A DNA stretch of 64,000 nt from Bacteroidales bacterium (GCA_012837935.1 DUQG01000058.1:1-64000); one strand, 5' to 3'; shown: positions 21,335 to 30,621, counted from the first letter of the stretch. A program made the numbers and translations. Notes: generated from the letters alone by a model not told the origin.

Positions 21335-22138
21335 TTATTTATACGTATATTCTTCCGTTGGAAAATCTCCGTCTTGCACTTCCTTTATATAGTCTTGTAC
21401 AGCAGAAGTAATTACGCTGTTTAAGTTGGCGTATTGTTTTACAAATTTCGGAACAAAGTTGTCATACATTCCCAGCATATCTTGCAATACCAATACTTGT
21501 CCGTCACAGTGTTTTCCGGCACCAATACCGATAGTTGGAATGTATAGTTGCTCGGAAATTTCTTTTGCCAGTTTTTCGGGAATTCCTTCCAAAACAATAG
21601 AGAAAACACCTGCATCTTGAAGTGCCAATGCATCATCCAAAATTCGTTTTGCATTCTCATCATCGCGTCCTTGCACTTTGAAACCACCAAAAGCATTTAC
21701 CGATTGAGGCGTAAGTCCTAAGTGTCCCATTACAGGAATTTGAGCGTCAATGATGGCTTTTACTTGGTCGATAATGTTGCGTCCACCTTCCAGTTTTACG
21801 GCTTCTGCACCACCTTCTTTAACTATTCTTCCGGCATTTCGTACCGTATCTTCCACCGAAACGTGGTAAGAAAGGAAAGGCATGTCGCTTACTATCAGTG
21901 CATTTGTGTTAGCTTGAACTACCATTTTGGTATGATAAATAATATCATCTACCGTAACAGGCAGCGTTGAGCTGTGTCCCTGCATAGTCATTGCCAGCGA
22001 GTCGCCAATCAGAATCGAATCGACTCCGGCGTTAATAACCAGCTTAGCCATGGTATAATCATAGGCTGTAAGCATGGTGATTTTTCTACCTTCGTTTTTA
22101 AATTCTTGATACGTTTTTACCGTTACTTTCTTTTTCAT
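21335..22138 (-). CDS. panB: 3-methyl-2-oxobutanoate hydroxymethyltransferase
   Basis: 267 residues. Transfers a hydroxymethyl group from methylene-tetrahydrofolate to 2-oxoisovalerate to form ketopantoate, the first committed step to pantothenate. Metal and substrate motifs are intact: ILIGDSLAMTMQGHSSTLPV, AEAVKLEGG and VMGHLGLTPQSVNAFGG, with IPTIGIGAG near the end. Only 18 bases separate it from the upstream DUF2520 gene, so they are probably co-transcribed. Confidence 0.96.
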   Translation of the reverse strand: MKKKVTVKTYQEFKNEGRKITMLTAYDYTMAKLVINAGVDSILIGDSLAMTMQGHSSTLPVTVDDIIYHTKMVVQANTNALIVSDMPFLSYHVSVEDTVRNAGRIVKEGGAEAVKLEGGRNIIDQVKAIIDAQIPVMGHLGLTPQSVNAFGGFKVQGRDDENAKRILDDALALQDAGVFSIVLEGIPEKLAKEISEQLYIPTIGIGAGKHCDGQVLVLQDMLGMYDNFVPKFVKQYANLNSVITSAVQDYIKEVQDGDFPTEEYTYK

Positions 22139-22156
22139 TTTATCTTGATTTTTGTT

Positions 22157-22984
22157 TTACTCTAAAATGTTTTTCAGACGATAATCGTCTATCATATTCA
22201 TCGTTTCTTTGCCTAAGACTTTATATAATTCGGTTAATTCCGGTAAGTCTTTGCTAAGAATTTCTATGTGTTTCTTTACTGTTTCTGCATCGCCTCGCTT
22301 GATAGGACCGGTTAGAGCTTCTTGGGGTTCTTTTCCTTTTAAATTTAGCAATGCACTTGTTATCAGTGTGTTTGTTGCAGGACTGAGAATGTCGTTCGGA
22401 ATTCCCGCAAGTTCAAAAATTTGGTTGGATGCGTGAACCAATGTAACCAGATAATTTGAAATCATGCATGCTCCTGCATGATAAGCCGCCTTTTGCTCTT
22501 TTTTAATCTCTGCAAATTTCAGGTTTTTATCTTTAAAAATCTTTTTTATTCCTAACAACTCATCTTGCTCCCCTTCCAAAAAGAAAGTTGTTTTGCTTAG
22601 CATTTTTACGGCTTGTTCAACTGTACTAAAAGCCAGTAGAGGATGTGCAGAGCAGATTTTATGTCCTTGTTTTTTTAGAGCAATTAGCGCATTGGAAGTT
22701 TTAAGTCCGCTTGCGTGTATAAAGGTCTTTTTCTCGGAAATTTTTAATTCGGCAATTTGATTGGCAACACTTTCTATCGCATCATCGTTGGTGGTAATCC
22801 AGATAAATCGACTTTCGTTTACTAAGTTTTCAAGTTCGGTGTAAGCTTTGGAAGAGGTGAGCGATGCGGCTGTTTCAGCATTTTTAAGTGTTCTGCTAAA
22901 ATATCCGCAAATATCTATTCCGTTTTCCTTAAAAAAAACTCCCAAAGAAGTTCCAACTTTTCCGGCACCGATAAATGAAGTCAT
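22157..22984 (-). CDS. Rossmann/DUF2520 protein, candidate PanG-type ketopantoate reductase
   Basis: 275 residues. The N-terminus has a Rossmann dinucleotide motif (SFIGAGKVGTSLGVFF), and the middle (SAHPLLAFST, EQKAAYHAGACMISNYLVTL) and C-terminal helical part match the Rossmann-like plus DUF2520 family. Some members of this family (PanG) are ketopantoate reductases that replace PanE. Here it lies 18 bases upstream of panB and no panE-like gene is in the block, so it probably supplies the missing ketopantoate to pantoate step. The family call is strong; the enzyme assignment is inferred from context. A different NAD(P) oxidoreductase role cannot be excluded. Confidence 0.8.
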   Translation of the reverse strand: MTSFIGAGKVGTSLGVFFKENGIDICGYFSRTLKNAETAASLTSSKAYTELENLVNESRFIWITTNDDAIESVANQIAELKISEKKTFIHASGLKTSNALIALKKQGHKICSAHPLLAFSTVEQAVKMLSKTTFFLEGEQDELLGIKKIFKDKNLKFAEIKKEQKAAYHAGACMISNYLVTLVHASNQIFELAGIPNDILSPATNTLITSALLNLKGKEPQEALTGPIKRGDAETVKKHIEILSKDLPELTELYKVLGKETMNMIDDYRLKNILE

Positions 22985-23021
22985 TTTGTCAATCCTTTAT
23001 TTATAATGAAACAATTCTGTG

Positions 23022-24884
23022 TTAATCAAGTTCCATCTTTAAGGTCTCTCTTAATTTTTCTAACAGCGGATTCTCTTCAGCCATTTTTATATAAAGCTCC
23101 TTTGGTCCTAAGTATTTTCTAACTTCTGTTTCCGGTGTAAGCTCTATTTTTAGGTGCAATAAGCTGTTGTTTAGCTCTTTTCTTAGGAAACTCATCAGGT
23201 TTAATTGCTGCAATTCTTTTTCTTGAAACTTGTTGTCCACCGTAATTTCTATCACGTTGTCAGGCAGAAGTTTAGGTGGGTGCGTTTTCAAGAAAGCAGT
23301 TGTTCCCGGGTCATCCGATTTTGTTGCGATATAACTATTCCACTTTTCTTGCAAATCTTCTTGAGTTATCGGTTCCACCTTACTACTCCTTTCAGCAACT
23401 TCATCCTGTTTTGGTACCGTCTCATAAGTTTCCTTTTTCAGGGAAGTGATGGAAATACTTGTAGGACGAGTGAATTTTATGGGATTATCTGTTGCTGTCG
23501 GTTTAGTAACTGCTTCCGCCTGAGGTTCAGAGGGTGCAGTTGTGGTCAGTTCGCTAACAGTTTCCGTTGATTTCGTGCTTGTTTCTGTACTTTGAGTAGG
23601 TACCGGCTGTGGAGTAGCGGCTTGTGTCGCTACAGGTTGTGCTGCTTGCGTGATTACAGGCTGCGCAGGTTGAGTTGCTTGTGCTGTTTGTGCTGTTTGT
23701 GCTGTTTGAGAAATAGCAGAAGTTGTTGTCGGAGAAGGTGTTAGCTTTTTTAAAGGTGGATTTTCAGGCTCAGTTAGAGCTTTTTTTTTATCATCTATTA
23801 GTGAACAAATCCGAATAAGTGTCAACTCCACGAGCAAGCGTTTGTTTTTACTGATTCGATAATTGAGGTCTGCCTCGTTGCTGATTTTTAATGCTGCAAA
23901 AATAAATTCTGCCGAGCATACAGTTGCCTGTTGTTTATATCTGGCTGCAATATCTTCACCCACTTCAAGCAGTTGAATGGTTACAGGGTCTTTGCAAACC
24001 AGTACATCGCGTAAGTGCGAACTCAGTCCGGTAATAAAGTGGTTTGCGTCAAATCCTTTGTTCAAAACTTCGTTGAAGATAAGCAGCGACTGACTGACGT
24101 TTCCTTCTAGAAATGCATAAACCAAGCGGAAATAGTACTCGTAATCCAGCACATTGAGATTTTCGATGGTGGATTGGTAGGTAATATTATTACCGCTGAA
24201 ACTAACGAGTTGGTCGAAAATAGAAAGTGCATCACGCATACTACCATCACTTTTTTGTGCAATGATAGTTAAAGCACTCTCTTCTATCTTAATTCCTTCG
24301 TTTTCAGCTACAAACTTCAAGTGGTTGACTATATCTTTAGTGGAAATGCGATTAAAGTCATAAATCTGACAGCGAGAAAGAATAGTTGGAATTATTTTAT
24401 GTTTTTCGGTTGTAGCGAGAATAAAAATAGCGTGTGCAGGTGGCTCTTCCAGTGTTTTTAAGAACGCATTAAAAGCTTGCTGTGAAAGCATATGCACCTC
24501 ATCAATGATATAGACACTGTATTTGCCAATCTGTGGCGGTATGCGAACTTGGTCGGTCAGTGTGCGAATATCTTCTACGCTGTTGTTTGAAGCGGCGTCT
24601 AACTCGTGAATGCTGTACGAGCGTTGTTCGTTAAATGATACGCAGGATTCACATTCGTTGCAGGCTTCACCGTCTGTGGTACGATTTGCACAGTTGATTG
24701 TCTTAGCAAAAATCCGTGCACAAGTAGTTTTTCCCACCCCTCTTGGTCCGCAAAAGAGGTAAGCGTGTGCTAGTTTCTCGCTTTTGATAGCATTCTTAAG
24801 CGTGGTGGTAAGTGCGTCTTGTCCCACCACAGACTTGAATGTCTGAGGACGATATTTTAATGCCGAAACAACGTATGAAGCCAT
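23022..24884 (-). CDS. dnaX: DNA polymerase III subunit gamma/tau
   Basis: 620 residues. Clamp-loader ATPase of the replisome. The AAA+ core (about 1-370) shows Walker A GPRGVGKTTCARIFAK, the four-cysteine zinc module (CANRTTDGEACNECESC), DEVHMLSQQAFNAFLKTLEE, sensor LATTEKHK and the SRC arginine finger. A low-complexity Ala/Gln/Thr/Pro linker (about 385-470, repeats like AQTAQTAQ) leads to a C-terminal tau-like domain. It has its own good promoter (24919-24950) and is followed after 37 bases by the DUF2520 gene, so it may head the pan/coa transcript. No slippery frameshift site was examined in detail. Confidence 0.96.
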   Translation of the reverse strand: MASYVVSALKYRPQTFKSVVGQDALTTTLKNAIKSEKLAHAYLFCGPRGVGKTTCARIFAKTINCANRTTDGEACNECESCVSFNEQRSYSIHELDAASNNSVEDIRTLTDQVRIPPQIGKYSVYIIDEVHMLSQQAFNAFLKTLEEPPAHAIFILATTEKHKIIPTILSRCQIYDFNRISTKDIVNHLKFVAENEGIKIEESALTIIAQKSDGSMRDALSIFDQLVSFSGNNITYQSTIENLNVLDYEYYFRLVYAFLEGNVSQSLLIFNEVLNKGFDANHFITGLSSHLRDVLVCKDPVTIQLLEVGEDIAARYKQQATVCSAEFIFAALKISNEADLNYRISKNKRLLVELTLIRICSLIDDKKKALTEPENPPLKKLTPSPTTTSAISQTAQTAQTAQATQPAQPVITQAAQPVATQAATPQPVPTQSTETSTKSTETVSELTTTAPSEPQAEAVTKPTATDNPIKFTRPTSISITSLKKETYETVPKQDEVAERSSKVEPITQEDLQEKWNSYIATKSDDPGTTAFLKTHPPKLLPDNVIEITVDNKFQEKELQQLNLMSFLRKELNNSLLHLKIELTPETEVRKYLGPKELYIKMAEENPLLEKLRETLKMELD

Positions 24885-24918
24885 TCTGAGCCGTTTTCTT
24901 TGATTAGAAAATAAAGTA

Positions 24919-24950
24919 CAAAAATAACTAAATTTATGGAACTACACAAA
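24919..24950 (-). promoter_or_regulatory. dnaX promoter
   Basis: On the minus strand TTTG (24947-24950), 20 bases, then TATTTTTG (24919-24926). This is a full match to the Bacteroidota sigma-A pattern TTTG-N19/20-TAnnTTTG, about 35 bases upstream of dnaX. Confidence 0.75.
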
Positions 24951-25012
24951 AAAAGCTTTTATTCTGTGCAAGAAAGACAAAAACAAGCTGTTTTTTGTAG
25001 ATGCTTCTCATG

Positions 25013-25043
25013 CCCGGAGGCTGGCTTCAAGCCAGCCTCCGGG
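25013..25043. repeat. Dispersed palindrome, CCCGGAGGCTGGCTT type (copy 2)
   Basis: A perfect inverted repeat CCCGGAGGCTGGCTT / AAGCCAGCCTCCGGG with one loop base, between the coiled-coil gene's end and dnaX. Same family as 10165, 39951 and 42711. Confidence 0.7.
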
Positions 25044-25056
25044 GGAAGAAAATAAA

Positions 25057-25100
25057 AAACCTTGCAGTCCGTCCGCTTATGGCGGATATCTGCAAGGTTT
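25057..25100 (-). terminator. Terminator after the coiled-coil gene
   Basis: Outer stem AAACCTTGCAG / CTGCAAGGTTT with an inner stem, followed on the minus strand by a run of T. It lies about 25-65 bases past the stop at 25124. Confidence 0.7.
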
Positions 25101-25123
25101 CAGTCATAATTAAGATTTGGGGG

Positions 25124-25705
25124 TTATTGTTGTTGCGGTGCTTCTAAAGGTGCACCATATGTCTTAGCAGCCTTTTTTTGCGCTTTTTCAGCATCTCTTC
25201 TTGCTTTTTCAGCGGCTTTGTTGGCTTTGTCTATGTCTTTCTGAATTTTCTTAGCTTCTTTTTCGGCTTTTTTCTTTGCTTGCGCTGCTCTTTTTTCTGA
25301 TTTTTCTATCGCTTTCTTAGCTTTTGCAGCTTCTTTAGCCGCTTTCTTTTCAGCCTTTATTTTTTGAGCTTCAGCTTTAGCTTGTGCTTTTTCAATTCTT
25401 TTTCGCTCTTTTTCAGCCTTAATACGTTCTTTTTCAGCTTTATCGGCTGCTTTTTTCTCGGCTTTCTCTTTTTCTAACTGCGCTTTTTGTGCTCGTGCTT
25501 GTGCTTTTTCACCTTCTTTAGTAGCTTTTACTAGCTCTTTAGTTGCTTTTTCTGCCTCTTTTTGTTTTCTTTCCGCCTCATCCAATAACTGTTTTTGTTC
25601 TTTCAAGTAGGCCTCTTGTTGTGTACGAACTTGCTTATTATACTTTTCTCTATGTTCTACAATCTTAATATAAGGTATTTCATTTTTTTTCAATTGAAGC
25701 TCCAT
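25124..25705 (-). CDS. Ala/Lys/Glu-rich coiled-coil protein, 3' part of a split gene
   Basis: 193 residues, in the same frame as the ORF that ends at 25706: its ATG directly follows that ORF's TAA. Residues 1-25 (ELQLKKNEIPYIKIVEHREK) look like the continuation of the upstream small protein, whose Bacteroidota relatives run on past this point into a similar EHR-K-Y motif. Residues about 30-185 are an almost uninterrupted charged helix (KEKAEKKAADKAEKERIKA and similar), i.e. a long coiled coil or single alpha helix. Without the upstream signal peptide this part would be cytoplasmic. Either reinitiation, stop readthrough or pseudogenisation applies. Confidence 0.65.
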   Translation of the reverse strand: MELQLKKNEIPYIKIVEHREKYNKQVRTQQEAYLKEQKQLLDEAERKQKEAEKATKELVKATKEGEKAQARAQKAQLEKEKAEKKAADKAEKERIKAEKERKRIEKAQAKAEAQKIKAEKKAAKEAAKAKKAIEKSEKRAAQAKKKAEKEAKKIQKDIDKANKAAEKARRDAEKAQKKAAKTYGAPLEAPQQQ

Positions 25706-25969
25706 TTAGTTCGCATTTCTGAAATCGACATAGCTGAATTTTTCCGGAACGTATAAAGATTTGAACCACTGACCATTTTCCTCGTAGATGTACTCGCTTG
25801 TGTTTAAGTCGTAATACATGTTTTGGTCGGGTAGGAAAATATGTGTGGTTTTTTCATTGTAGCCTTGTGCCGGAGCCCAAGGTGGCGGTGCTGCATTTAA
25901 TCCTGTCGGTAAAACAAAGATTGCAATTAAAGTAATTATTATACTGATAAATATTTGTTTTGATTTCAT
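25706..25969 (-). CDS. Small secreted protein, 5' part of a split gene
   Basis: 87 residues. A signal peptide (MKSKQIFISIIITLIAIFVL, cut near AAPPPW) precedes a short motif-rich region, PPPWAPAQGYNEKTTHIFLP, DQNMYYDLNTSEYIYEENG, that I recognise as a recurrent Bacteroidota family without known function. It stops at a TAA that is followed immediately by ATG in the same frame. The family pattern suggests the original gene continued through this point for a total of about 281 codons. A -7 like box TATATTTG lies at 26029-26036. Confidence 0.6.
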   Translation of the reverse strand: MKSKQIFISIIITLIAIFVLPTGLNAAPPPWAPAQGYNEKTTHIFLPDQNMYYDLNTSEYIYEENGQWFKSLYVPEKFSYVDFRNAN

Positions 25970-26295
25970 CTTGATTGTTGTTTTTACAATGTTTCAAATT
26001 TCTGTTTTTTCGACTAAAATAGCCTTCTCAAATATAGTGCCAAACCCTATTTTTGAATTTGCCTAAATTCCTGTTTTTGCCTGTAAGTTTTTGGTTTACA
26101 GGAATTTAGTTGTGTGGTGGATTGTTCATAAGTTTATTGGGTTGTTGTTTTAGTGTTATTAATAAAAAATATTTATTTCAATTATTTTTCTCATTTTGAA
26201 AGAGGAAAAATCTAAATTTATTGCCAAAAAACCCCTCATTTGAAAGCAATTCCAAATGAGGGATTTGATGTTTTTATTTAAATTTGATTGAATTA
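25970..26295. other. Intergenic region between prs and the split coiled-coil gene
   Basis: 326 AT-rich bases. They contain the prs terminator at 26233-26262 and a TATATTTG -7 like box (minus strand, 26029-26036) for the split gene. I see nothing else. Confidence 0.55.
26233..26262 (-). terminator. prs terminator
   Basis: Stem CCCTCATTTG / CAAATGAGGG with a 10-base loop, followed on the minus strand by GGTTTTTTGG. It is about 35-60 bases past the prs stop. Confidence 0.8.
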
Positions 26296-27240
26296 TTACA
26301 GCAAATATTGTTCACTGATAGATTTGTGCTCTTGCACACGCTTAATAGTATCAGCAAACATATCTGCAATGCTAAGAATTTTTACTTTCGAGCATTTTGC
26401 GCAGTCAAATGGGATGGAGTCTGTAAATGTAATCTCTGTTAACGCCGAGTTCATAATGTTTTCATTGGCTTTTCCTGACATTACTCCGTGTGATACTATG
26501 GCGCGCACACTTAAAGCGCCGTTTTCAATCATCAAATTAGCAGCTTTGCAGAGTGTTCCGGCAGTATCAACCATATCATCTACTATAATTACATTTTTGC
26601 CTTCCACATCTCCGATAATTCTCATTTCGCTTACTACATTCGCTTTTTCGCGAGTTTTGTGGCAAAGCACCATAGGTACTTCTAAGTGTTTAGCGTAGGA
26701 GCCCGCGCGTTTAGAACCACCCACATCAGGCGATGCTATAACAAGATTTTCTAAGTCTAAAGATTTGATGTAAGGAATGAAAATGGTGGAGGCGTACAAG
26801 TGATCCACAGGAACGTTGAAGAAGCCTTGAATTTGGTCGGCGTGTAAATCCATGGTAATTACACGGTCAACTCCGGCAACGGTAAGCATATCGGCAATAA
26901 GTTTTGCACCAATAGAAACTCGCGGTTTGTCTTTTCTATCTTGGCGAGCCCAACCGTAGTAAGGAATTACGGCAATAACTTTGTAGGCAGAAGCACGTCT
27001 GGCTGCATCTATCATCAGAAGCAATTCCATAAGATTGTCTGAATTGGGGAATGTGGATTGCACTAAGTAGATGTACTGTCCGCGAATAGATTCTTCAAAT
27101 GAAATAGAGAATTCTCCATCGGAAAAATGCTCTATTTTCATGCGACCCAAAGGCCAATTTAAGCTTTCGCATATTTTTTCGGCTAAATAACGGCTGTTAG
27201 TACCTGAAAATACTTTGAAAAGGGATGAAGTATTAGACAT
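26296..27240 (-). CDS. prs: Ribose-phosphate pyrophosphokinase
   Basis: 314 residues. Makes PRPP from ribose 5-phosphate and ATP for nucleotide, histidine and NAD synthesis. Hallmarks are intact: FSGTNSRYLAEKI, the flexible-loop and ATP motif YYGWARQDRKDKPRVSIGAK, MDLHADQIQGFFNVPVDHLY, and the PRPP-binding loop VIIVDDMVDTAGTL. Length is standard. Single gene with its own promoter and terminator. Confidence 0.97.
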   Translation of the reverse strand: MSNTSSLFKVFSGTNSRYLAEKICESLNWPLGRMKIEHFSDGEFSISFEESIRGQYIYLVQSTFPNSDNLMELLLMIDAARRASAYKVIAVIPYYGWARQDRKDKPRVSIGAKLIADMLTVAGVDRVITMDLHADQIQGFFNVPVDHLYASTIFIPYIKSLDLENLVIASPDVGGSKRAGSYAKHLEVPMVLCHKTREKANVVSEMRIIGDVEGKNVIIVDDMVDTAGTLCKAANLMIENGALSVRAIVSHGVMSGKANENIMNSALTEITFTDSIPFDCAKCSKVKILSIADMFADTIKRVQEHKSISEQYLL

Positions 27241-27669
27241 AACTTAATGATTTTGGAGATTGGTAATTTTTCTACAAAATTACAGAATTATTAATAAAAT
27301 ATGAAAGAAAAATGAAACAAAATTGAATGATTTTGTAATTTATTGAAGAACAGACAAATGAAAACAGAGTGGACGAGTAGAGAGTGAAGTCAGACTTGAT
27401 TGGTTCAATATTTCGTTCAAACAAGTGATGTATGTTTTACATTTGTTTCTGCTGTGAACAGTTTTACTGCTCTGTTTTTTTCGTTTTTATAAGTTATTGA
27501 TATTTAGCTATTAGTCACTTGCTAAATTTCCAATAAACTACCGAAAATATTAATTGCAGTTTTTTTATTGATAAACCATTTAATTTACCTAATTTTGTAG
27601 GAAATTTTATTAAGGAAAATTTTCCCTATTAAAACCATTTGAAATCAAAATATTTAAAATTAACAGAAT
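27241..27669. other. Divergent promoter region between prs and mce
   Basis: 429 bases between divergent genes. It contains the mce promoter (27567-27597) and a -7 box for prs (TAATTTTG on the minus strand, 27275-27282, 35 bases from the start). The middle (27340-27540) shows no gene or structure that I can support. Confidence 0.6.
27567..27597 (+). promoter_or_regulatory. Promoter of the methylmalonyl-CoA operon
   Basis: ATTG (27567-27570), a 19-base spacer, then TAATTTTG (27590-27597). This fits TTTG-N19-TAnnTTTG with one -33 mismatch. The leader to mce would be about 65 bases. Confidence 0.6.
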
Positions 27670-28086
27670 ATGAAAATTACACACATTGAACACTTAGGCA
27701 TTGCTGTAAAAAGCATTGAAGAAGCACTTCCTTATTATGAAAACGTATTAGGTTTAAAATGCTACGCCATTGAAGAGGTAGCTGACCAACGTGTAAAAAC
27801 AGCCTTTTTCAAAGTAGGCGGCACAAAAATAGAATTGCTTGAATCTACCGATCCGGAAGGTCCTGTAGGTAAATTTATCGAGAAAAAAGGCGAAGGTGTT
27901 CATCACATTGCATTTGCGGTGGCTGACGGAGTAGCCGAAGCGCTTAAAGAAGCCGAAGAAAAAGGCATTCGTCTGATAGACACTACCCCAAGGAAAGGTG
28001 CAGAAGGATTGAACATCGCATTTTTACACCCAAAATCCACTATGGGGGTACTAACTGAACTTTGCGAAGACCCTTCAAAAAAATAA
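27670..28086 (+). CDS. mce: Methylmalonyl-CoA epimerase
   Basis: 138 residues, a vicinal-oxygen-chelate fold metalloenzyme that interconverts (R)- and (S)-methylmalonyl-CoA. Metal ligands fit: His in THIEHLGIAVKS, KIELLES, GVHHIAFAV and the final Glu in GVLTELCE. It is the first gene of the operon that continues with mmdA, the small membrane subunit and the biotin carrier, linking succinyl-CoA to propionyl-CoA. Confidence 0.96.
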   Translation: MKITHIEHLGIAVKSIEEALPYYENVLGLKCYAIEEVADQRVKTAFFKVGGTKIELLESTDPEGPVGKFIEKKGEGVHHIAFAVADGVAEALKEAEEKGIRLIDTTPRKGAEGLNIAFLHPKSTMGVLTELCEDPSKK

Positions 28087-28147
28087 GCGATATACTATTT
28101 TAGAATAGTTCAAATAAACAATTAACATAACAAAATAAATAGACTCA

Positions 28148-29707
28148 ATGAAAAACCAAGAGAAAGTTGCAGACCTTATAGAAAAAAGGGTACAAGCCAA
28201 ATTGGGTGGTGGTGAAAAACGTATTGCATCCCAACATAAAAAAGGCAAATTAACTGCACGGGAACGTATTGACATGCTGCTTGACGATGGCAGTTTCGAA
28301 GAGCTGGATATGTTTGTAACGCATCGTTGTACAAACTTTGGGCTTGAAAACGAAAAATACTTAGGTGACGGCGTAGTAACCGGACACGGAACTATTGACG
28401 GTCGAATTGTATTTGTATTTGCACAAGATTTTACGGTGTTCGGTGGTTCGCTATCGGAAACTATGGCGCAAAAAATCTGTAAAGTAATGGATATGGCAAT
28501 GAAAATGGGTGCGCCAATTATCGGTATCAACGACTCGGGTGGTGCGCGTATTCAGGAAGGCGTTACTTCATTGGCTGGTTATGCCGAAATTTTCCAACGT
28601 AACATTTTGGCTTCCGGTGTAGTACCACAGATTTCTGCTATTTTCGGACCCTGTGCCGGAGGAGCCGTTTACTCACCTGCACTGACAGACTTTATTCTGA
28701 TGACAGCAGACAACAGCTATATGTTCGTTACCGGACCAAAAGTGGTAAAATCAGTTACCGGTGAAGATATTACTGTAGAAGACCTTGGTGGTGCTGACGT
28801 TCACGCGCGCAAATCAGGTGTTACACACTTCAAAGCTGAATCGGAAGAGGAAGGCACCATGCTTATTCGCAAGCTGATTTCCTATATGCCGCAAAATAAC
28901 TTGGAAGAAGCACCGCTTGTAAAATGTACCGATCCAATCGACCGTTTGGAAGATTCGCTTAACAGCCTTATCCCCGACAATCCAAACCAACCTTATGATA
29001 TGAAAGATATTATTCACGGAATTGTGGACAACGGCGAATTCTTGGAAGTTCACCGCCACTATGCACGTAATATCATCGTAGGTTTTGCTCGCTTCAACGG
29101 AGCATCTACCGGAATTGTAGCTAATCAACCAAACTATTTGGCAGGTGTGCTGGACTCTGATGCATCACGCAAAGCAGCTCGTTTTGTGCGTTTCTGCGAT
29201 GCGTTTAATATCCCTGTGTTGACATTGGTTGACGTGCCCGGTTTCTTGCCCGGTTCCGGTCAGGAATATGCGGGAATCATTATTCACGGTGCTAAATTGA
29301 TGTTTGCTTATGGTGAAGCTACCATCCCGAAAGTAACGGTAACCATTCGTAAATCTTATGGTGGAGCACACGATGTGATGAGTTGTAAACAACTTCGTGG
29401 CGACTTTAACTACGCATGGCCAACGGCAGAAATTGCTGTTATGGGAGCTTCCGGCGCTATTGAAGTACTGGAAGGTAAAAAAGTTGCTGCCATGACCGAC
29501 GAGGCAGAAAAGAAAAAATACATTGACGAAAAGGTGGAAGAATACAAAGAAAAATTTGCCAATCCTTATCAAGCAGCAGCTTTCGGATATATCGACGATG
29601 TGATTGAGCCGAGAAACACTCGTTTCCGTGTTATTCGTGCGTTTGAAGCGTTGCAGACCAAAAAACTGCAAAATCCGCCTCGCAAACACTCGAATATGCC
29701 TTTGTAA
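28148..29707 (+). CDS. mmdA: Methylmalonyl-CoA decarboxylase / propionyl-CoA carboxylase carboxyltransferase subunit
   Basis: 519 residues with the acyl-CoA carboxyltransferase fold. Two crotonase-like halves are visible: [40 protein letters not shown] (first CoA site) and [34 protein letters not shown] (second). It moves the carboxyl group between methylmalonyl-CoA and biotin on the carrier encoded two genes downstream. In anaerobic Bacteroidota this subunit usually belongs to the Na+-pumping decarboxylase that ends the succinate to propionate route; use as a propionyl-CoA carboxylase is the alternative. Located 61 bases after mce. Confidence 0.94.
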   Translation: MKNQEKVADLIEKRVQAKLGGGEKRIASQHKKGKLTARERIDMLLDDGSFEELDMFVTHRCTNFGLENEKYLGDGVVTGHGTIDGRIVFVFAQDFTVFGGSLSETMAQKICKVMDMAMKMGAPIIGINDSGGARIQEGVTSLAGYAEIFQRNILASGVVPQISAIFGPCAGGAVYSPALTDFILMTADNSYMFVTGPKVVKSVTGEDITVEDLGGADVHARKSGVTHFKAESEEEGTMLIRKLISYMPQNNLEEAPLVKCTDPIDRLEDSLNSLIPDNPNQPYDMKDIIHGIVDNGEFLEVHRHYARNIIVGFARFNGASTGIVANQPNYLAGVLDSDASRKAARFVRFCDAFNIPVLTLVDVPGFLPGSGQEYAGIIIHGAKLMFAYGEATIPKVTVTIRKSYGGAHDVMSCKQLRGDFNYAWPTAEIAVMGASGAIEVLEGKKVAAMTDEAEKKKYIDEKVEEYKEKFANPYQAAAFGYIDDVIEPRNTRFRVIRAFEALQTKKLQNPPRKHSNMPL

Positions 29708-29744
29708 TTTATTTTTTATTAACAAAAACTAAAACAACAATACT

Positions 29745-30083
29745 ATGACGATACCAAGCGGAGGTCCATTAATGTTGATTGTTCTCCTTCTTCTGGTGTT
29801 AGCAATAGCGGTTTACGTGATTAACAGAAACGTAAAAGCAAACCGTGAAGCTATCTCGCAGATGAAGCAGGAAAAAGAGACGACCCAGGCAAGTGCTTCG
29901 CAAGCTGCTGCTGTATCCGGCATTCAATCCGATGAAGAAGCGGCTGCATTTATAGCCTTGCATCTCTACTTATCTCAAGCGATACACGACAGGGAAAGCG
30001 GCGTGATTACCATCGAGCGTATCGAAAGACGTTACTCACCCTGGAATAGTAAAATCTATAATATGAATAATATTTTGAGATAA
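29745..30083 (+). CDS. Small membrane subunit, OadG/MmdD-like
   Basis: 112 residues. One N-terminal membrane helix (PLMLIVLLLLVLAIAVYVIN, about residues 8-27) is followed by a charged linker rich in Gln, Ala and Ser and a C-terminal segment (SDEEAAAFIALHLYLSQAIH, then RYSPWNSKIYNMNN). This layout matches the gamma/delta scaffold subunits of Na+-translocating decarboxylases, which hold the carboxyltransferase and biotin carrier to the membrane. Position between mmdA and the biotin carrier supports it. Sequence similarity of such subunits is low, so the call rests on layout and context. Confidence 0.82.
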   Translation: MTIPSGGPLMLIVLLLLVLAIAVYVINRNVKANREAISQMKQEKETTQASASQAAAVSGIQSDEEAAAFIALHLYLSQAIHDRESGVITIERIERRYSPWNSKIYNMNNILR

Positions 30084-30147
30084 TAATGAGTTTGCAGTAC
30101 CACACTTTAGCTGCAAAATATAATAATAACCATTTAGATAGATTAAA

Positions 30148-30594
30148 ATGAAAAAATATAAATTCACAATCAACGACAAAGATTACAGCGTAGTAATCAA
30201 CGATATAGAGAATGATGTGGCAGACGTGGAAGTGAACGGGACAGCCTACTCCATCAAGCTGAACCAAGCTCAAAAAACGTCTAAAACACCTATTTTGATT
30301 CGTAAAGAGGTGCAAAACAAACCGGGCGAAAATAAAGTGGCAGAAAAATTGGCACCCATGCCTATCACTGCTAAGCCAAGCTCGAAAACCATCAACGCTC
30401 CTCTACCGGGCAGCATCTTGAAAATCAACTTCAAAGAAGGCGACAGCTTTAACGAAGGCGACGTGCTTATGGTAATGGAATCCATGAAAATGGAAAATAA
30501 CGTACTAGCTGAAAGAGCCGGAACAGTAGTGCGTGTATGTACTGCGGTAGGCGAAACTGTTATGCAGGATGATGCGCTGTTCGAAATTCAGTAA
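30148..30594 (+). CDS. mmdC: Biotin carboxyl carrier subunit of the decarboxylase
   Basis: 148 residues. A variable N-terminal part (1-75) and linker are followed by a biotinyl domain (about 80-148) with the biotinylation motif MVMESMKMENNV and the typical INAPLPGSILKINFKEGD entry. It carries the carboxyl group between MmdA and the membrane decarboxylase. A strong terminator follows within 30 bases, so the operon ends here. The beta (OadB/MmdB) membrane subunit, often the next gene in related organisms, is absent. Confidence 0.94.
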   Translation: MKKYKFTINDKDYSVVINDIENDVADVEVNGTAYSIKLNQAQKTSKTPILIRKEVQNKPGENKVAEKLAPMPITAKPSSKTINAPLPGSILKINFKEGDSFNEGDVLMVMESMKMENNVLAERAGTVVRVCTAVGETVMQDDALFEIQ

Positions 30595-30621
30595 TTGAAA
30601 CGATAGAATGAGAGATAGAAA

